Part shown: positions 26,914-35,160 of the stretch, piece by piece
Layout of the letters: each line of letters begins with the position of its first letter
How positions within the stretch are numbered: position 1 is the stretch's first letter
IMG/VR virus record: IMGVR_UViG_3300031603_000002
Coordinates: 32,596 to 96,595 of that record
Length of the DNA: 64,000 nt
Reading direction: 5' to 3' (one strand)
From: a virus
Program-made: the position numbers and the translations under genes
The notes under the pieces: generated by a model
Told to the model about the DNA's origin: nothing
Database searches by the model: none
What the model saw: only the letters and a program-made list of their open reading frames with translations

Positions 26914-27126
26914 ATGGTTGCCAGGTATACAACGAAATTTGTGTATATTGTGATGTATACGACATTCACGAAGGATGGATTTCCTGAAACGAAAATCCTC
27001 CGCGTTTGCAAGAATGAAGACGCAGCAATCCGCTTTAGTAAGAAGTGTCAATGGGGTGTACCTGAACACGCCGCGAATTACTCCGTAGACACGCACATGG
27101 TATATGATGAAACGTATGATGAATAA
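26914..27126 (+). CDS. Small hypothetical protein
   Basis: 70 residues, alpha/beta (KFVYIVMYTTFTKDGFPETK, then a helix with EDAAIRFSKK). Good ribosome site (gaaaggggtgct). Acidic end. No family recognised. Confidence 0.55.
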   Translation: MVARYTTKFVYIVMYTTFTKDGFPETKILRVCKNEDAAIRFSKKCQWGVPEHAANYSVDTHMVYDETYDE

Positions 27127-27235
27127 GCGCCGAGTCTACGAAATAGACATCAATGAAATCCCCAGCCGCTACGACATATTATCATACATGGAAGGTGTGT
27201 CCCCATGCAATGCGCTTGGTGAAAGAAGCCGATGA
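27119..27235 (+). CDS. Possible very small protein
   Basis: 38 residues (MNKRRVYEIDINEIPSRYDI ...), start overlapping the previous stop as ATGAATAA. The sequence looks protein-like, but a competing frame (27153-27347) covers most of it. It may be a real coupled gene or a remnant. Confidence 0.25.
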   Translation: MNKRRVYEIDINEIPSRYDILSYMEGVSPCNALGERSR

Positions 27236-27347
27236 AGCAGAGCAAAATAAAGAATACGAAGATGCATGCGACCGACTAGATGAACTTTCAAGAAACAGAG
27301 GCTGGAATGATCCAACCGCAAACACACCGGATTACAATGGCGAATAA
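27153..27347 (+). CDS. Small hypothetical protein, start uncertain
   Basis: Up to 64 residues. The second half (EDACDRLDELSRNRGWNDP) looks real and overlaps the methylase gene by 11 bp. The N-terminus is less convincing; an alternative start is the ATG at 27210. Unknown function. Confidence 0.35.
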   Translation: MKSPAATTYYHTWKVCPHAMRLVKEADEAEQNKEYEDACDRLDELSRNRGWNDPTANTPDYNGE

Positions 27348-28194
27348 GACAATTTTCAAATATGCTGGTAATAAAGCCAAAGTTATGGCCAAGATTTCCC
27401 CGTATTTCAAGTGGGATGGTGTGACGGCATACTTCGAACCCTTCTGTGGGACATTAGGCTCAGCACTCAACGTCGAAATCCCGGAAGAGGTCACGAATGT
27501 GATGCTCTCAGACGAGAACTGGGAAGTTATCAATGTCCATAAAATGTTCATCAGGCAACCCGGGCTCCTCGAAGAAAAAGTGAACGCCCTTCCGTTTGGC
27601 GAAGATGCATACTACGAAATCCGGAACAAGGATCGTGAAGAGGTCCACTTCGAGGAAAGAACGAAAGACATCGACCAGGCAGCCAGAACACTTTATCTGA
27701 ACAAGAATTGTTTCAATGGCCTGATGCGATACAACCCGAAGAAAGGGTATTTCAATGTTCCATGGAACCATGCCAAAAAGAAAGCCGTTGTCAACCTGAC
27801 CGGTAAAGACATGCAATATGCCCGCGATTTCTTGGCATCAGAACGTGTTTGTGTTAAGTGGTTGGGTTTTGAGCAGCATTTCGATGGGTTCGGGAAGGGC
27901 GATTTGGTCTATTGTGACCCGCCGTATATCAGCATCAAAAACCCAAAGCAAGAGTTCGTTGGCTTTGTTGGCAACTTTGATAGGGATAAACAATCTGACC
28001 TTGCAAAGGCGGGAGTTGATGCCCACAAACGTGGCGCTAAGGTTTATATCTCAAATTCTGACTGTCCGGCATCACGCGGCCTTTATGCTTTTTACGGGTA
28101 TAGGATTGTTGAGGTAAAAAATGTCCAAAGAAGCTTGTCGTCCAAGGGCACATCGCGTAAGAAAGTCGGTGAAATCCTCGCAATATTGGACTAA
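27337..28194 (+). CDS. DNA adenine N6-methyltransferase (Dam/D12 class)
   Basis: 285 residues from the ATG at 27337, inside the end of the previous gene. Motifs: FKYAGNKAKVM near the start and the SAM loop FEPFCGTLGSAL near residue 30. YLNKNCFNGLMRYNPKKGYF follows, and the catalytic VYCDPPY is near residue 192. This order is that of MethyltransfD12 enzymes such as Dam and T4 Dam. It probably methylates phage DNA against host restriction. No partner restriction enzyme is adjacent. The target site cannot be read from the sequence. Confidence 0.88.
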   Translation: MANKTIFKYAGNKAKVMAKISPYFKWDGVTAYFEPFCGTLGSALNVEIPEEVTNVMLSDENWEVINVHKMFIRQPGLLEEKVNALPFGEDAYYEIRNKDREEVHFEERTKDIDQAARTLYLNKNCFNGLMRYNPKKGYFNVPWNHAKKKAVVNLTGKDMQYARDFLASERVCVKWLGFEQHFDGFGKGDLVYCDPPYISIKNPKQEFVGFVGNFDRDKQSDLAKAGVDAHKRGAKVYISNSDCPASRGLYAFYGYRIVEVKNVQRSLSSKGTSRKKVGEILAILD

Positions 28195-28197
28195 ACA

Positions 28198-28665
28198 ATG
28201 ACTAACGAAGAAAGATTTGCCAAAGCAAGGGCTCGAATTGGCCCGTCAACTCATCCGGCCCCTCCTAAAGTTTTGCCTCAAATCGGTGAGCCCACCGAGA
28301 ACATCAAGTCAGACGACAAAGTGTTGATACGTCCATTTCCATGGAAACTGAAAGCAGATTGGAGTGGAGGCAGGTATGGTTTCAGGCATCAACCATGCCA
28401 TTATATTTGGCTTAAGGGAACTGTTGTCGACCACGAGTCATTTCCAATCTCCAACGGAGTGTTTGTTCAATTCGACAAGAACCAAAACGAATTTGCCGTT
28501 GCTGAAGACTACGAACGCTGGAATAACTGCCCACTGTTTTTCACATGGGAGCAGGTTTCAAAAGGGATCAAGCATTTGTATACACAACATGGGTTCAAGC
28601 AAGGTGATGTTGTAAGACGTAAAAACGCGGATGAAACTGAAATCAAGGAGAAAAGCGAATGCTAG
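28198..28665 (+). CDS. Hypothetical protein
   Basis: 155 residues. Basic N-terminus with ARARIGPSTHPAPPK, then a beta-rich middle (DDKVLIRPFPWK; LKGTVVDHESFPISNGVFV) that may be a small barrel, and a charged C-terminus. It follows the methylase by 3 bp and overlaps the next gene by 7 bp. No family recognised. Confidence 0.55.
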   Translation: MTNEERFAKARARIGPSTHPAPPKVLPQIGEPTENIKSDDKVLIRPFPWKLKADWSGGRYGFRHQPCHYIWLKGTVVDHESFPISNGVFVQFDKNQNEFAVAEDYERWNNCPLFFTWEQVSKGIKHLYTQHGFKQGDVVRRKNADETEIKEKSEC

Positions 28666-28871
28666 GACCACCTGTTTGCGATAAATGCGAACTGATTATG
28701 CAACCAACGACTGATCAGACATCCCCTGATATTCATCATTATGTCTGCCCAAAATGCACGACCCAAAACTGTCACACGTTCAGCAATCGACCAATACTAA
28801 CACGTCAAAACTATCGTAAGATTGTGGCTGACACGTTCCACTTTCTGGAGAAGCATGCTGAAGGAAAATGA
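28659..28871 (+). CDS. Small zinc-ribbon-like protein
   Basis: 70 residues with CDKC near residue 8 and CPKC near residue 30, a four-Cys zinc site, and a helical C-terminus (YRKIVADTFHFLEKHAEGK). Good overlap coupling on both sides. Role unknown; such ribbons often bind nucleic acid or protein. Confidence 0.55.
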   Translation: MLGPPVCDKCELIMQPTTDQTSPDIHHYVCPKCTTQNCHTFSNRPILTRQNYRKIVADTFHFLEKHAEGK

Positions 28872-29187
28872 GTGCCTCGAGGAAGATGAGTTCAAAACCG
28901 GAGATTTGATTTGGACGATAGGAATCAATTCACCGTATATGCAGTATACATCGTTTTCGGCCTTACTCATTGATGCTGAAAACAAAATATTACTTTTCGA
29001 GTGCAAGAAAAAGAAATGGAAAAACCGATTCTACAAAACAGAACAGGAAGCAAAAGACGCGGTCGATGCTAAGCGTCGGAGTATGTATATGAGTGCCAAA
29101 GACATATGTTCTGTTCAGCCTATGACATTACCCAAGAGTGAAATATTTCACCTCCCATATGAATACAAATACAACGAGGATGACTAA
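28855..29187 (+). CDS. Small protein with GDLIW motif
   Basis: 110 residues from the ATG at 28855, which has TGGAGAAG upstream. KTGDLIWTIGINSPYMQYTS near the start resembles the openings of the proteins at 42948, 44807 and 62933. Then come beta strands (ALLIDAENKILLFECKKKKW) and a helix. This looks like a small SH3-like barrel family repeated in the accessory region. Function unknown. Confidence 0.55.
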   Translation: MLKENECLEEDEFKTGDLIWTIGINSPYMQYTSFSALLIDAENKILLFECKKKKWKNRFYKTEQEAKDAVDAKRRSMYMSAKDICSVQPMTLPKSEIFHLPYEYKYNEDD

Positions 29188-29479
29188 AGTGCAAAAGTTC
29201 TATACGGTATGGGAAAACACGAATCCTGATGAACTCGAAGACAGCATTATGTCTATCATTTCATATAAAACGCAGACTGAAGTTGCCCAACTGCGAAAAC
29301 AATCGCCGAGAGCGGTCAGCAACAGGCATTGTGAAGCCGATTGGTATTTCAGGCCAGTCGCACCAGATGATGAAACAATCGCCGAAATGTTCGGGGATAA
29401 TTGGAAATATGAAACAGCTGCCGGCTTTAAGACCGACGAGGCTTTCACAGAGTGGAATAGGGGAAAAGAATGTTTGTAA
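29180..29479 (+). CDS. Hypothetical protein
   Basis: 99 residues from the ATG at 29180 (MTKVQKFYTVWENTNPDELE). Mixed alpha/beta with PRAVSNRHCEADWYFRPVAP. Overlaps both neighbours. No family recognised. Confidence 0.5.
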   Translation: MTKVQKFYTVWENTNPDELEDSIMSIISYKTQTEVAQLRKQSPRAVSNRHCEADWYFRPVAPDDETIAEMFGDNWKYETAAGFKTDEAFTEWNRGKECL

Positions 29480-30093
29480 AGAAGGTAGTGAGTAACTTGT
29501 TGAAGTCTGAAGCTGCGCTCAAGAACGAGCCAGTGATTGTGTACGTCAACAAGTTTAATGAGGAAGCAGCTAAGAAGTTCTCCGAGGACATGGCAAAAGC
29601 CCAGGGAACCGGTCAACCTGTTATTCCTATCGTTATTGATAGTTATGGTGGCGCTGTATATTCGCTGATGTCCATGGTGTCAGCAATCAAAGCATCAGAA
29701 GTTCCGGTCGCTACAATTGTACTTGGAAAAGCAATGTCGTGTGGTACTGTTTTAGCTTCATGTGGTGCTGAAGGCATGCGATTTTGTTCGCCTGACGCAA
29801 CATATTTGATTCATGATGTTTCGTCATGGGCTGTCGGCAAGGTTGAAGAAATGAAAGTCAGCACCAAAGAATCCGACCGACTAGACAAGAAGTTGTACAC
29901 CCTGATGGCACGTAACTGTGGGCAGAAGGACAATTACTTCAAAAAGCTCAGTCGTAAGAAGAAGGGCGCCGACTGGTTCTTCACACCAAAAGAAGCAAAG
30001 AAGCACAATATGGCAAACCATATCTGCATTCCAAAAATGACAGTCAGCGTCGATGTCAACTTCAAGTTTCACAACTGCGATGAGGGTGAATAA
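29470..30093 (+). CDS. ClpP-like serine protease
   Basis: 207 residues, the size of ClpP. The oxyanion region is VIDSYGGAVYSLMSMVSAIK near residues 56-75. The nucleophile is in GKAMSCGTVLAS (Ser near residue 90), and the His is in TYLIHDVSSWAVG (near residue 115). The loop with the third residue is less clear, and the insert KKLSRKKKGADWFF is unusual. Phage ClpP-like proteins may serve as peptidases with host ATPases or in maturation. No head genes are close by, so a role in remodelling host proteolysis is more likely than prohead cleavage, but this is open. Confidence 0.7.
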   Translation: MFVKKVVSNLLKSEAALKNEPVIVYVNKFNEEAAKKFSEDMAKAQGTGQPVIPIVIDSYGGAVYSLMSMVSAIKASEVPVATIVLGKAMSCGTVLASCGAEGMRFCSPDATYLIHDVSSWAVGKVEEMKVSTKESDRLDKKLYTLMARNCGQKDNYFKKLSRKKKGADWFFTPKEAKKHNMANHICIPKMTVSVDVNFKFHNCDEGE

Positions 30094-30096
30094 GTC

Positions 30097-30513
30097 ATGG
30101 ATATCCCCGGGTTTGAAATTAAGGTAAACGTTCCGCCAAAGCCTCGAAAGCTAAGAACGAAATGGGCCAGCGAACCAATCACGGACACACCCGAGGGGCT
30201 ATCAGAAACTCTGAAAAAAGATACTATAAGAGATATAATATCTCAACAGATAGCTGACGAAATTGATGCTGAGATTGCAGCTGATTTCGCTGAAAAACTT
30301 GGTACACTCCACGTGCGATTTGAGGTCGTCCCGAGAAAGGGTATGATGGTGAATTACTGCCATCCTATGAACGAAGAGAAGATGCCAGGATTGATTCTGC
30401 GCGAATGGGATCCAAACGTCAAGAACTCTGGACAAATCCTGCTTGGTGGTGGAACCAAATTCGCTTTCGCAAGTGATGACAACGCTGAGCAATGGTTCGA
30501 GGAAGTTAAATGA
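30097..30513 (+). CDS. Hypothetical protein with major-capsid-like segment
   Basis: 138 residues. Residues 16-65 (RKLRTKWASEP ... IISQQIADEIDAEIAADFAE) recall the R-x-L-K-A-x-W-x-x-E ... E-I-D-x-E-I helix pattern of gp23-type major capsid proteins, but the rest does not match. The C-terminal half is beta-rich with NYCHPMNEEKMPGLILREWD. It sits in an accessory operon, not with head genes. Function unknown; the similarity is from memory of the family. Confidence 0.5.
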   Translation: MDIPGFEIKVNVPPKPRKLRTKWASEPITDTPEGLSETLKKDTIRDIISQQIADEIDAEIAADFAEKLGTLHVRFEVVPRKGMMVNYCHPMNEEKMPGLILREWDPNVKNSGQILLGGGTKFAFASDDNAEQWFEEVK

Positions 30514-30788
30514 ACCCAATGATGCCCAAGAAACCATGGTACAGCGGTCAAGGAATGAGAGTAAACCATGCAAGCGTAAAACTTACGCAGGTCCCGAAAG
30601 CAGGCGATTTGATAAAGTATGTGTTTACGCCTGCAGGTGGGATCGTGAGGTTTGGACTATGTATACAACCACAGATACATGACGGTGTAGGAAGTTTGCT
30701 AATAAATGGCGAAGTCTGGACATTTTCAGATCACCCGACATGTCAGATTGCCTGGTTTGATGTCGTTAACAACAAGGAGATAATATGA
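30510..30788 (+). CDS. Small protein with GDL motif
   Basis: 92 residues, overlapping its neighbours by 4 bp each side. QVPKAGDLIKYVFTPAGGIV, then strands GSLLINGEVWTF, suggests a small beta barrel related in style to the GDLVW proteins. Function unknown. Confidence 0.5.
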   Translation: MNPMMPKKPWYSGQGMRVNHASVKLTQVPKAGDLIKYVFTPAGGIVRFGLCIQPQIHDGVGSLLINGEVWTFSDHPTCQIAWFDVVNNKEII

Positions 30789-31018
30789 TTAAGAATGAAC
30801 AATGCTATAGGTGCGCTTCACTTCTGGATGAAAAACAAACATGCTCAGGATCTGGATTCACATTGAACTGTGCCTCATGTCATAAATGCCACGGTAAGGG
30901 CGGTAAGCCTATCTGCATCACATGTGGAAAATGCGCGTCGTGCGGAAACTATCGGATTAAGTTTAGGTCGCTCAGCCAAGGCGCTCGCCAACTGAAGATA
31001 AAACGATGCGAATGTTGA
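30785..31018 (+). CDS. Cys-rich zinc-binding protein
   Basis: 77 residues with about a dozen Cys, many in C-x2-C pairs (CYRC, CASCHKC, CITCGKCASCG), and a basic C-terminus ending KIKRCEC. Likely binds two or more zinc ions. Ribosome site AAGGAG. Its closeness to a SLOG protein is noted, but no function can be assigned. Confidence 0.55.
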   Translation: MIKNEQCYRCASLLDEKQTCSGSGFTLNCASCHKCHGKGGKPICITCGKCASCGNYRIKFRSLSQGARQLKIKRCEC

Positions 31019-31028
31019 TGGCGATATA

Positions 31029-31445
31029 ATGAAATACGGTATGACGGGCTCACGAAAAGGCATGTCACATGAACAATATCAAAAGTTTTTTGCGCTGTTA
31101 GAACGGTACCCGAAGCTTAACCATTTGATTCATGGCGACTGTCATGGTGCTGATACAGAGGCACACATGCTTGCTGTTGAAAAAGGCCATGAAGTTACAA
31201 TCCGACCGTGCGATTTCCCAGGAGCAAGAGCTCACTCGCATGCATCTACAATTCATGAAGAAAAACGCCCGTTAGTAAGGAACCACGACATCGTCGACGA
31301 AAGTGAAATGATGTTTGCGTTCCCAGCTCAGTGGAAAGAACAGTGGCGTGGCTCCGGGACCTGGGCAACAATTCGGTATGCAAAAAAAGCTGGGAAAATG
31401 CTCTGGGTCATTTATCCTGACGGATCTGTTGTGTCTCACGTGTAA
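31029..31445 (+). CDS. SLOG-family nucleotide-binding protein (YspA/DUF2493-like)
   Basis: 138 residues. KYGMTGSRKGMS opens a Rossmann-like fold; LNHLIHGDCHGADTEAHMLA is the typical second motif, then RNHDIVDESEMMFAFP and GSGTWATIRYAKKAGK near the end. This is the SLOG (LOG/DprA-like) group, which binds nucleotides or nucleotide-derived signals. With macro, deoxyribosyltransferase and ART-like genes nearby it could handle NAD-derived or free nucleotides, but the ligand is unknown. Confidence 0.75.
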   Translation: MKYGMTGSRKGMSHEQYQKFFALLERYPKLNHLIHGDCHGADTEAHMLAVEKGHEVTIRPCDFPGARAHSHASTIHEEKRPLVRNHDIVDESEMMFAFPAQWKEQWRGSGTWATIRYAKKAGKMLWVIYPDGSVVSHV

Positions 31446-31468
31446 AACACCGAATATTGTGGTATAAT
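31440..31468 (+). promoter_or_regulatory. GTGTAA-class promoter for the ligase operon
   Basis: GTGTAA (31440-31445), 17 nt, TATAAT (31463-31468), with TGG before the -10 box. The -35 spans the stop of the upstream SLOG gene. Confidence 0.6.
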
Positions 31469-31506
31469 AAACATGTTCCCGGGGACGATACAAAGAGGCC
31501 AACTAA

Positions 31507-32742
31507 ATGCGTGTTACAGAAATTCTAAATACAGTGAATGAAACAAAAGGCACAAATGCCAAATTGGACATTCTACGAGCCAACGCCGACAACGAAACAC
31601 TGAAGCGTGTTTTGAAGCTCAGCCTTGACCAGACAATTCAATTCTGGGTCAAGAAGGTCCCAAAGATTAGCCTTCGCATTGATGTGAAGCACCCGCGGAC
31701 CGATGCCGAGATTTGGGAGCTGCTTTTCAACGTGTTGGAAATGTGCCAGGCACGAGAGCTTACTGGCAACGCCGCCCGCGAGGCAATCCTTGATGTGCTG
31801 GTTCAGGTCACTCCAGAAGATGAGTACTGGATGCGTCGACTGATTCAGAAGAAGTCAGCCGTTGGCATCGCCCGGACAACCACGAACAAGGTTTTCCCCG
31901 GACTCATCACGACATTCAAGGTCCAGCTCGCCGATAAGTGGAATGAGAAGACTGCTAAGAAAATGCCCGACCGGGTTTTCGCCGAGCCAAAGCTTGACGG
32001 AATCCGTCTTCTTTCAATCGTGCGGAATGGGACATGCGAATCGTATGCCCGTTCAGGCAAGCGAATCTCTAACTTCGATGATACCATCGGCAAAGAATTG
32101 GCCAGTCTACCAGAAGGTGTTTACGACGGCGAGGTTATGGATGAAGACTTCACTGCTTTAATGCGTCAATACCGTCGCAAGACAGGCGCAAACGTTACGA
32201 AATCGTACCTTACAGTTTTCGACTATGTCACATTGGAAGAATGGGACAATCGAAAAGGAACTGTAACGATGCGTGCTCGTCGTGATCTCCTTGAAGACAT
32301 TTTCATGGCTAATCGTCTCGAAGGTGTTTTCCTGATTGAGCAGGTCGAAGTTGACAAGTCCATGGACGCAATTGCGGTCTGGCAGGCCAAGTGGGAATCG
32401 CTAGGTTTTGAAGGCGCCATGGTTAAGAATCCGGATGCCGTTTACAAGTTCGGTCGCTCCCGTGACATGCTGAAGGTGAAGTCATTCATCGACATCGACC
32501 TTGAGGTTATCGGTTTCAAGGAAGGAACCGGCAAGAACATCGGAAAACTCGGTTCACTCTTCGTCGACCACAACGGCGTCGAGGTAAACGTTGGTTCTGG
32601 TTTCGATGACGAGCAGCGTGTCGAGATTTGGAACAACCAAGATGATTTCCTGGGAACCACAGCTGAGTGCCGGTACCAGGAAGAGACCGATGACGGTTCG
32701 CTACGATTCCCGACCTTCGTTTGCTGGAGGCTTGATAAGTAA
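31507..32742 (+). CDS. ATP-dependent DNA ligase
   Basis: 411 residues. An N-terminal helical region (residues 1-130) is followed by motif I FAEPKLDGIRLLS, with the adenylated Lys near residue 162. YARSGKRISNF, GVYDGEVMDE (motif III area) and FEGAMVKNPDAVYKFGRSRD with KVKSFIDIDLEVIGF (motifs IV-V) follow, then a C-terminal OB part. It seals nicks using ATP in replication and repair. Own GTGTAA-class promoter and AAGAGG ribosome site. The small membrane gene begins on its stop codon. Confidence 0.9.
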   Translation: MRVTEILNTVNETKGTNAKLDILRANADNETLKRVLKLSLDQTIQFWVKKVPKISLRIDVKHPRTDAEIWELLFNVLEMCQARELTGNAAREAILDVLVQVTPEDEYWMRRLIQKKSAVGIARTTTNKVFPGLITTFKVQLADKWNEKTAKKMPDRVFAEPKLDGIRLLSIVRNGTCESYARSGKRISNFDDTIGKELASLPEGVYDGEVMDEDFTALMRQYRRKTGANVTKSYLTVFDYVTLEEWDNRKGTVTMRARRDLLEDIFMANRLEGVFLIEQVEVDKSMDAIAVWQAKWESLGFEGAMVKNPDAVYKFGRSRDMLKVKSFIDIDLEVIGFKEGTGKNIGKLGSLFVDHNGVEVNVGSGFDDEQRVEIWNNQDDFLGTTAECRYQEETDDGSLRFPTFVCWRLDK

Positions 32743-32927
32743 TGGAATGTTTTGGGTGGCTTTTCATCATCGGAGGCATCACGCTATGTCTCTTCCTTTT
32801 GCGTGGTCCAAAGCTGTATCACAAGAGACAAGGCAAGCCCAGCGGTAAACGTCCTTCGTTGCCATTCTCACGATTGACAACTGAATATGAGGAACACCCT
32901 GGCATTCAGATCTACAAGGAGTGGTGA
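32742..32927 (+). CDS. Small single-span membrane protein
   Basis: 61 residues. CFGWLFIIGGITLCLFLL near the N-terminus is one membrane segment, followed by a basic stretch (KLYHKRQGKPSGKRPS) that should face the cytoplasm. Starts on the last base of the ligase stop (TAATG). Function unknown. Confidence 0.5.
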   Translation: MECFGWLFIIGGITLCLFLLRGPKLYHKRQGKPSGKRPSLPFSRLTTEYEEHPGIQIYKEW

Positions 32928-32930
32928 TAA

Positions 32931-33473
32931 ATGAGTTTACCCACACGAAAGTTTATTGAAAGCGAGATGACGAACCTGGCTGACTATGTCCAGAAACATC
33001 CAGACGCCAAGAACATCGCCACGGTTTTCTGTGCTCCCAAAGGTTATGCAAGTTCGTACCCGTGGAAAACAGGCGACACACTTCTTTACGTCGGCGAGAT
33101 GCATAACATGGCCGGTCATGGTGTGTTCGTTCCAAATAAAGGAAAAATCGTCTGGGGTTACCATCTGGACAGCTTTTACGTTGAGAAACATGATGAGTTT
33201 GAATATACGTCCGCCAGATTTTTGGTCGGGTTCAGCTACTTCAAAACGTCGTCATGGAGTATGCTAGCCCGTGAACCTTCAATCGTATCGTTTACAGCCC
33301 ATGCTTCAAAGGGGTTGGCATTGAATCTTGATTTCTGGATGGCAGAATCCCTAAAGGAAGGATGGCCGCCGATGACGAAGAACGATTTTTATGACAAGGT
33401 GATGCAGGAGGCCCTAGATTATTATCACGTCTGGGATGGGCCACGAGATGAGATGTTATGCAAAAATGGGTGA
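32931..33473 (+). CDS. Hypothetical protein
   Basis: 180 residues. N-terminal charged helix, then beta-rich parts (GDTLLYVGEMHNMAGHGVFV; KIVWGYHLDSFYVEKH) and a helical C-terminus (DKVMQEALDYYHVWDGP). No family recognised. Overlaps the next gene by 16 bp. Confidence 0.55.
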   Translation: MSLPTRKFIESEMTNLADYVQKHPDAKNIATVFCAPKGYASSYPWKTGDTLLYVGEMHNMAGHGVFVPNKGKIVWGYHLDSFYVEKHDEFEYTSARFLVGFSYFKTSSWSMLAREPSIVSFTAHASKGLALNLDFWMAESLKEGWPPMTKNDFYDKVMQEALDYYHVWDGPRDEMLCKNG

Positions 33474-33742
33474 GCGTCCTTGGCAAAATGCCAAAGAAAG
33501 GTGATCTGGTACGCCTGACAAGGCTCGAACTTTCATCGACGACTTTCGGCGAGGTGACAACATATAGTTGCACACGCAATAACTGGCGTCCAGCAATGTG
33601 TTCAGGGGTGACACGCTCACACGATGCGAAATATATAACATTACAATTTCACGACAGAATGGAGTGGTTTTTCTTTGAAGATGATAAAGACAAAGTGCCC
33701 TTCGCAAAATACGAATTAGGAGTAATAGAAAATGGAAAATGA
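33458..33742 (+). CDS. Small protein with GDLVR motif
   Basis: 94 residues. MPKKGDLVRLTRLELSSTTF and following strands suggest a small barrel, similar in style to the GDLVW proteins of this window. Overlaps both neighbours. Function unknown. Confidence 0.5.
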   Translation: MQKWVSVLGKMPKKGDLVRLTRLELSSTTFGEVTTYSCTRNNWRPAMCSGVTRSHDAKYITLQFHDRMEWFFFEDDKDKVPFAKYELGVIENGK

Positions 33743-34244
33743 AATCAAATATGTCAATGGTGACGCAACAAAACCAATCGGTGAAGGTATAAAGTATATC
33801 ACGCATATCTGTAATGATATCGGGGGATGGGGACGCGGGTTTGTCCTGTCTCTATCGAAGGAACATCCGCATGCTGAAACAGCATACCGGTCGTGGTATC
33901 AGCAGAATGATGATGAGTTGTTTGAGCTTGGACGCGTCCAGCTCGTCGAGTCGAAGGATAAAATCACCGTCGTGAACATGATTGGCCAGCATGGCATCTT
34001 TACCAAAGATGGCGTACCCCCAATTCGCTATCCTGCTGTTCGATCTTGCTTCCACCAGGTTGCGAAGTTTGCAATAGGTGTTGGCGCCTCGGTTCACATG
34101 CCTCGAATTGGTTGTGGGTTGGCAGGCGGTAAATGGTCTGAGATTGAGAAAATCGTGAACGAAGAGTTGATCGCGAAGGGCATCGAAGTCTATGTGTATG
34201 ATTTCGACACAAAAGATGCCCGCACAATCCCTTGGAAGAAGTAA
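33732..34244 (+). CDS. Macro domain protein (ADP-ribose binding/hydrolase)
   Basis: 170 residues, a single macro domain. IKYVNGDATKPIGEGIKYIT gives the first strand and the D-A-x-x-P loop; HICNDIGGWGRGFVLSLSKE holds the Asn/Gly-rich ADP-ribose loop; MIGQHG and MPRIGCGLAGGKW form the phosphate loop. This matches the Poa1p/ALC1-like group that removes ADP-ribose-1''-phosphate or ADP-ribosyl-glutamate. It could reverse host or phage ADP-ribosylation or process tRNA-splicing by-products. A candidate ART is encoded at 43268-44191. Confidence 0.82.
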   Translation: MENEIKYVNGDATKPIGEGIKYITHICNDIGGWGRGFVLSLSKEHPHAETAYRSWYQQNDDELFELGRVQLVESKDKITVVNMIGQHGIFTKDGVPPIRYPAVRSCFHQVAKFAIGVGASVHMPRIGCGLAGGKWSEIEKIVNEELIAKGIEVYVYDFDTKDARTIPWKK

Positions 34245-34762
34245 TGATTACCAACACCGATGAATATTGGGACGCGATTCTTTGGGAAGCGTCGCAGGAA
34301 GACACCAAAACAATCATGATTTCGACGTATGGAATGTACGCCGGCGTTTCTGATACTGGCGAGAATACTGCAGCAAAGTACAGCTTTGATCGACGCCCAC
34401 AGCGAATCTTGGATTTGTCAAACAAGGGTAAGAAGGTGATCTTTCTGTTGTCGGAGAGTGATCCGATCATTTGTACTCCTGGCTGTGAACATTGCATTGC
34501 AAAATCGAAGAAACGCGACGCAAGGAATAATGCCCATTTCGAAGCATGGCCGAATGTCGCTTGGTTTATGACACAAAATCATCACCTCAAGGCATTTATC
34601 GTCCAGAAAAAGGATGGCCGAATTGTAGGATACACCGGAGGACGTAATTTCTCATCTTCTTCCTGGCGTGACGTTTCAGTTGCTCTTTCTGAGGACGACG
34701 CAGCAAACTTGATGAAACACCTGCTTTTCATTATAAAAACGTACGCCGTGAAATTGAACTGA
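34244..34762 (+). CDS. Phospholipase D-like protein, single altered HKD motif
   Basis: 172 residues from the ATG at 34244 (TAATG junction, GGAAGAAG upstream). Strands IMISTYGMYAGVS and KVIFLLSESD, a Cys pair (CTPGCEHC), and the segment NHHLKAFIVQKKDGR then IVGYTGGRNFSSSSWRD resemble PLD family H-x-K-x4-D ... G-(S/G)-x-N-F. The Asp of HKD is Gln here. One motif per chain would require dimerisation, as in Nuc-type endonucleases. It may be a nuclease, or inactive. Confidence 0.65.
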   Translation: MITNTDEYWDAILWEASQEDTKTIMISTYGMYAGVSDTGENTAAKYSFDRRPQRILDLSNKGKKVIFLLSESDPIICTPGCEHCIAKSKKRDARNNAHFEAWPNVAWFMTQNHHLKAFIVQKKDGRIVGYTGGRNFSSSSWRDVSVALSEDDAANLMKHLLFIIKTYAVKLN

Positions 34763-34788
34763 TACTTAGTGTCACAACAGGGGAAACT

Positions 34789-35127
34789 ATGAAAATCACA
34801 AAAAACCAATTGCGCAGACTGGTTCGAGAGCAACTTGAGCCCAGTTCAAAATGGGAAGTGCTTGTCAGGCATTCACAAGATCCTAATGCTATAAAGGGTG
34901 CTCCAGGCGTCCAAGAAGCTCTGCGGGCTCTAGCACTCGAGGTTTCCGAGCTTGGCGTATATAGCGATCAGCATGGCGCCGCGATGGACATACTCGAATC
35001 CGCCGGAATGTCATACAAGGACACGTACCAATATGCAGAAGATGCTATGCGGAATTACGGTAATGTTGAAGAAGGCGATGAAGATTGGGACGACGAAGGC
35101 GAAGGCGACGGCGAAGAAGACTGGTAG
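34789..35127 (+). CDS. Tagged virion-cargo protein with acidic tail
   Basis: 112 residues, starting MKITKNQLRRLVRE then Q. The middle is helical (QEALRALALEVSELGVYS) and the tail is strongly acidic (GDEDWDDEGEGDGEEDW). AGGGGAAA precedes the ATG and GATACTTAGTGT lies 20 nt further up. A DNA-mimic-like acidic tail on a packaged protein would fit an injected inhibitor, but that is a guess. Confidence 0.65.
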   Translation: MKITKNQLRRLVREQLEPSSKWEVLVRHSQDPNAIKGAPGVQEALRALALEVSELGVYSDQHGAAMDILESAGMSYKDTYQYAEDAMRNYGNVEEGDEDWDDEGEGDGEEDW

Positions 35128-35160
35128 CATCCGCGAATAACTCAAACAAAAAGGTGACAA

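Noticed and set aside
29470-30093. ClpP-like protein as the protease that cuts the packaging leaders
   Set aside because: T4-type leaders are cut by a gp21-type protease encoded with head genes. This gene lies in an accessory operon with no head genes near, so the link is not supported.
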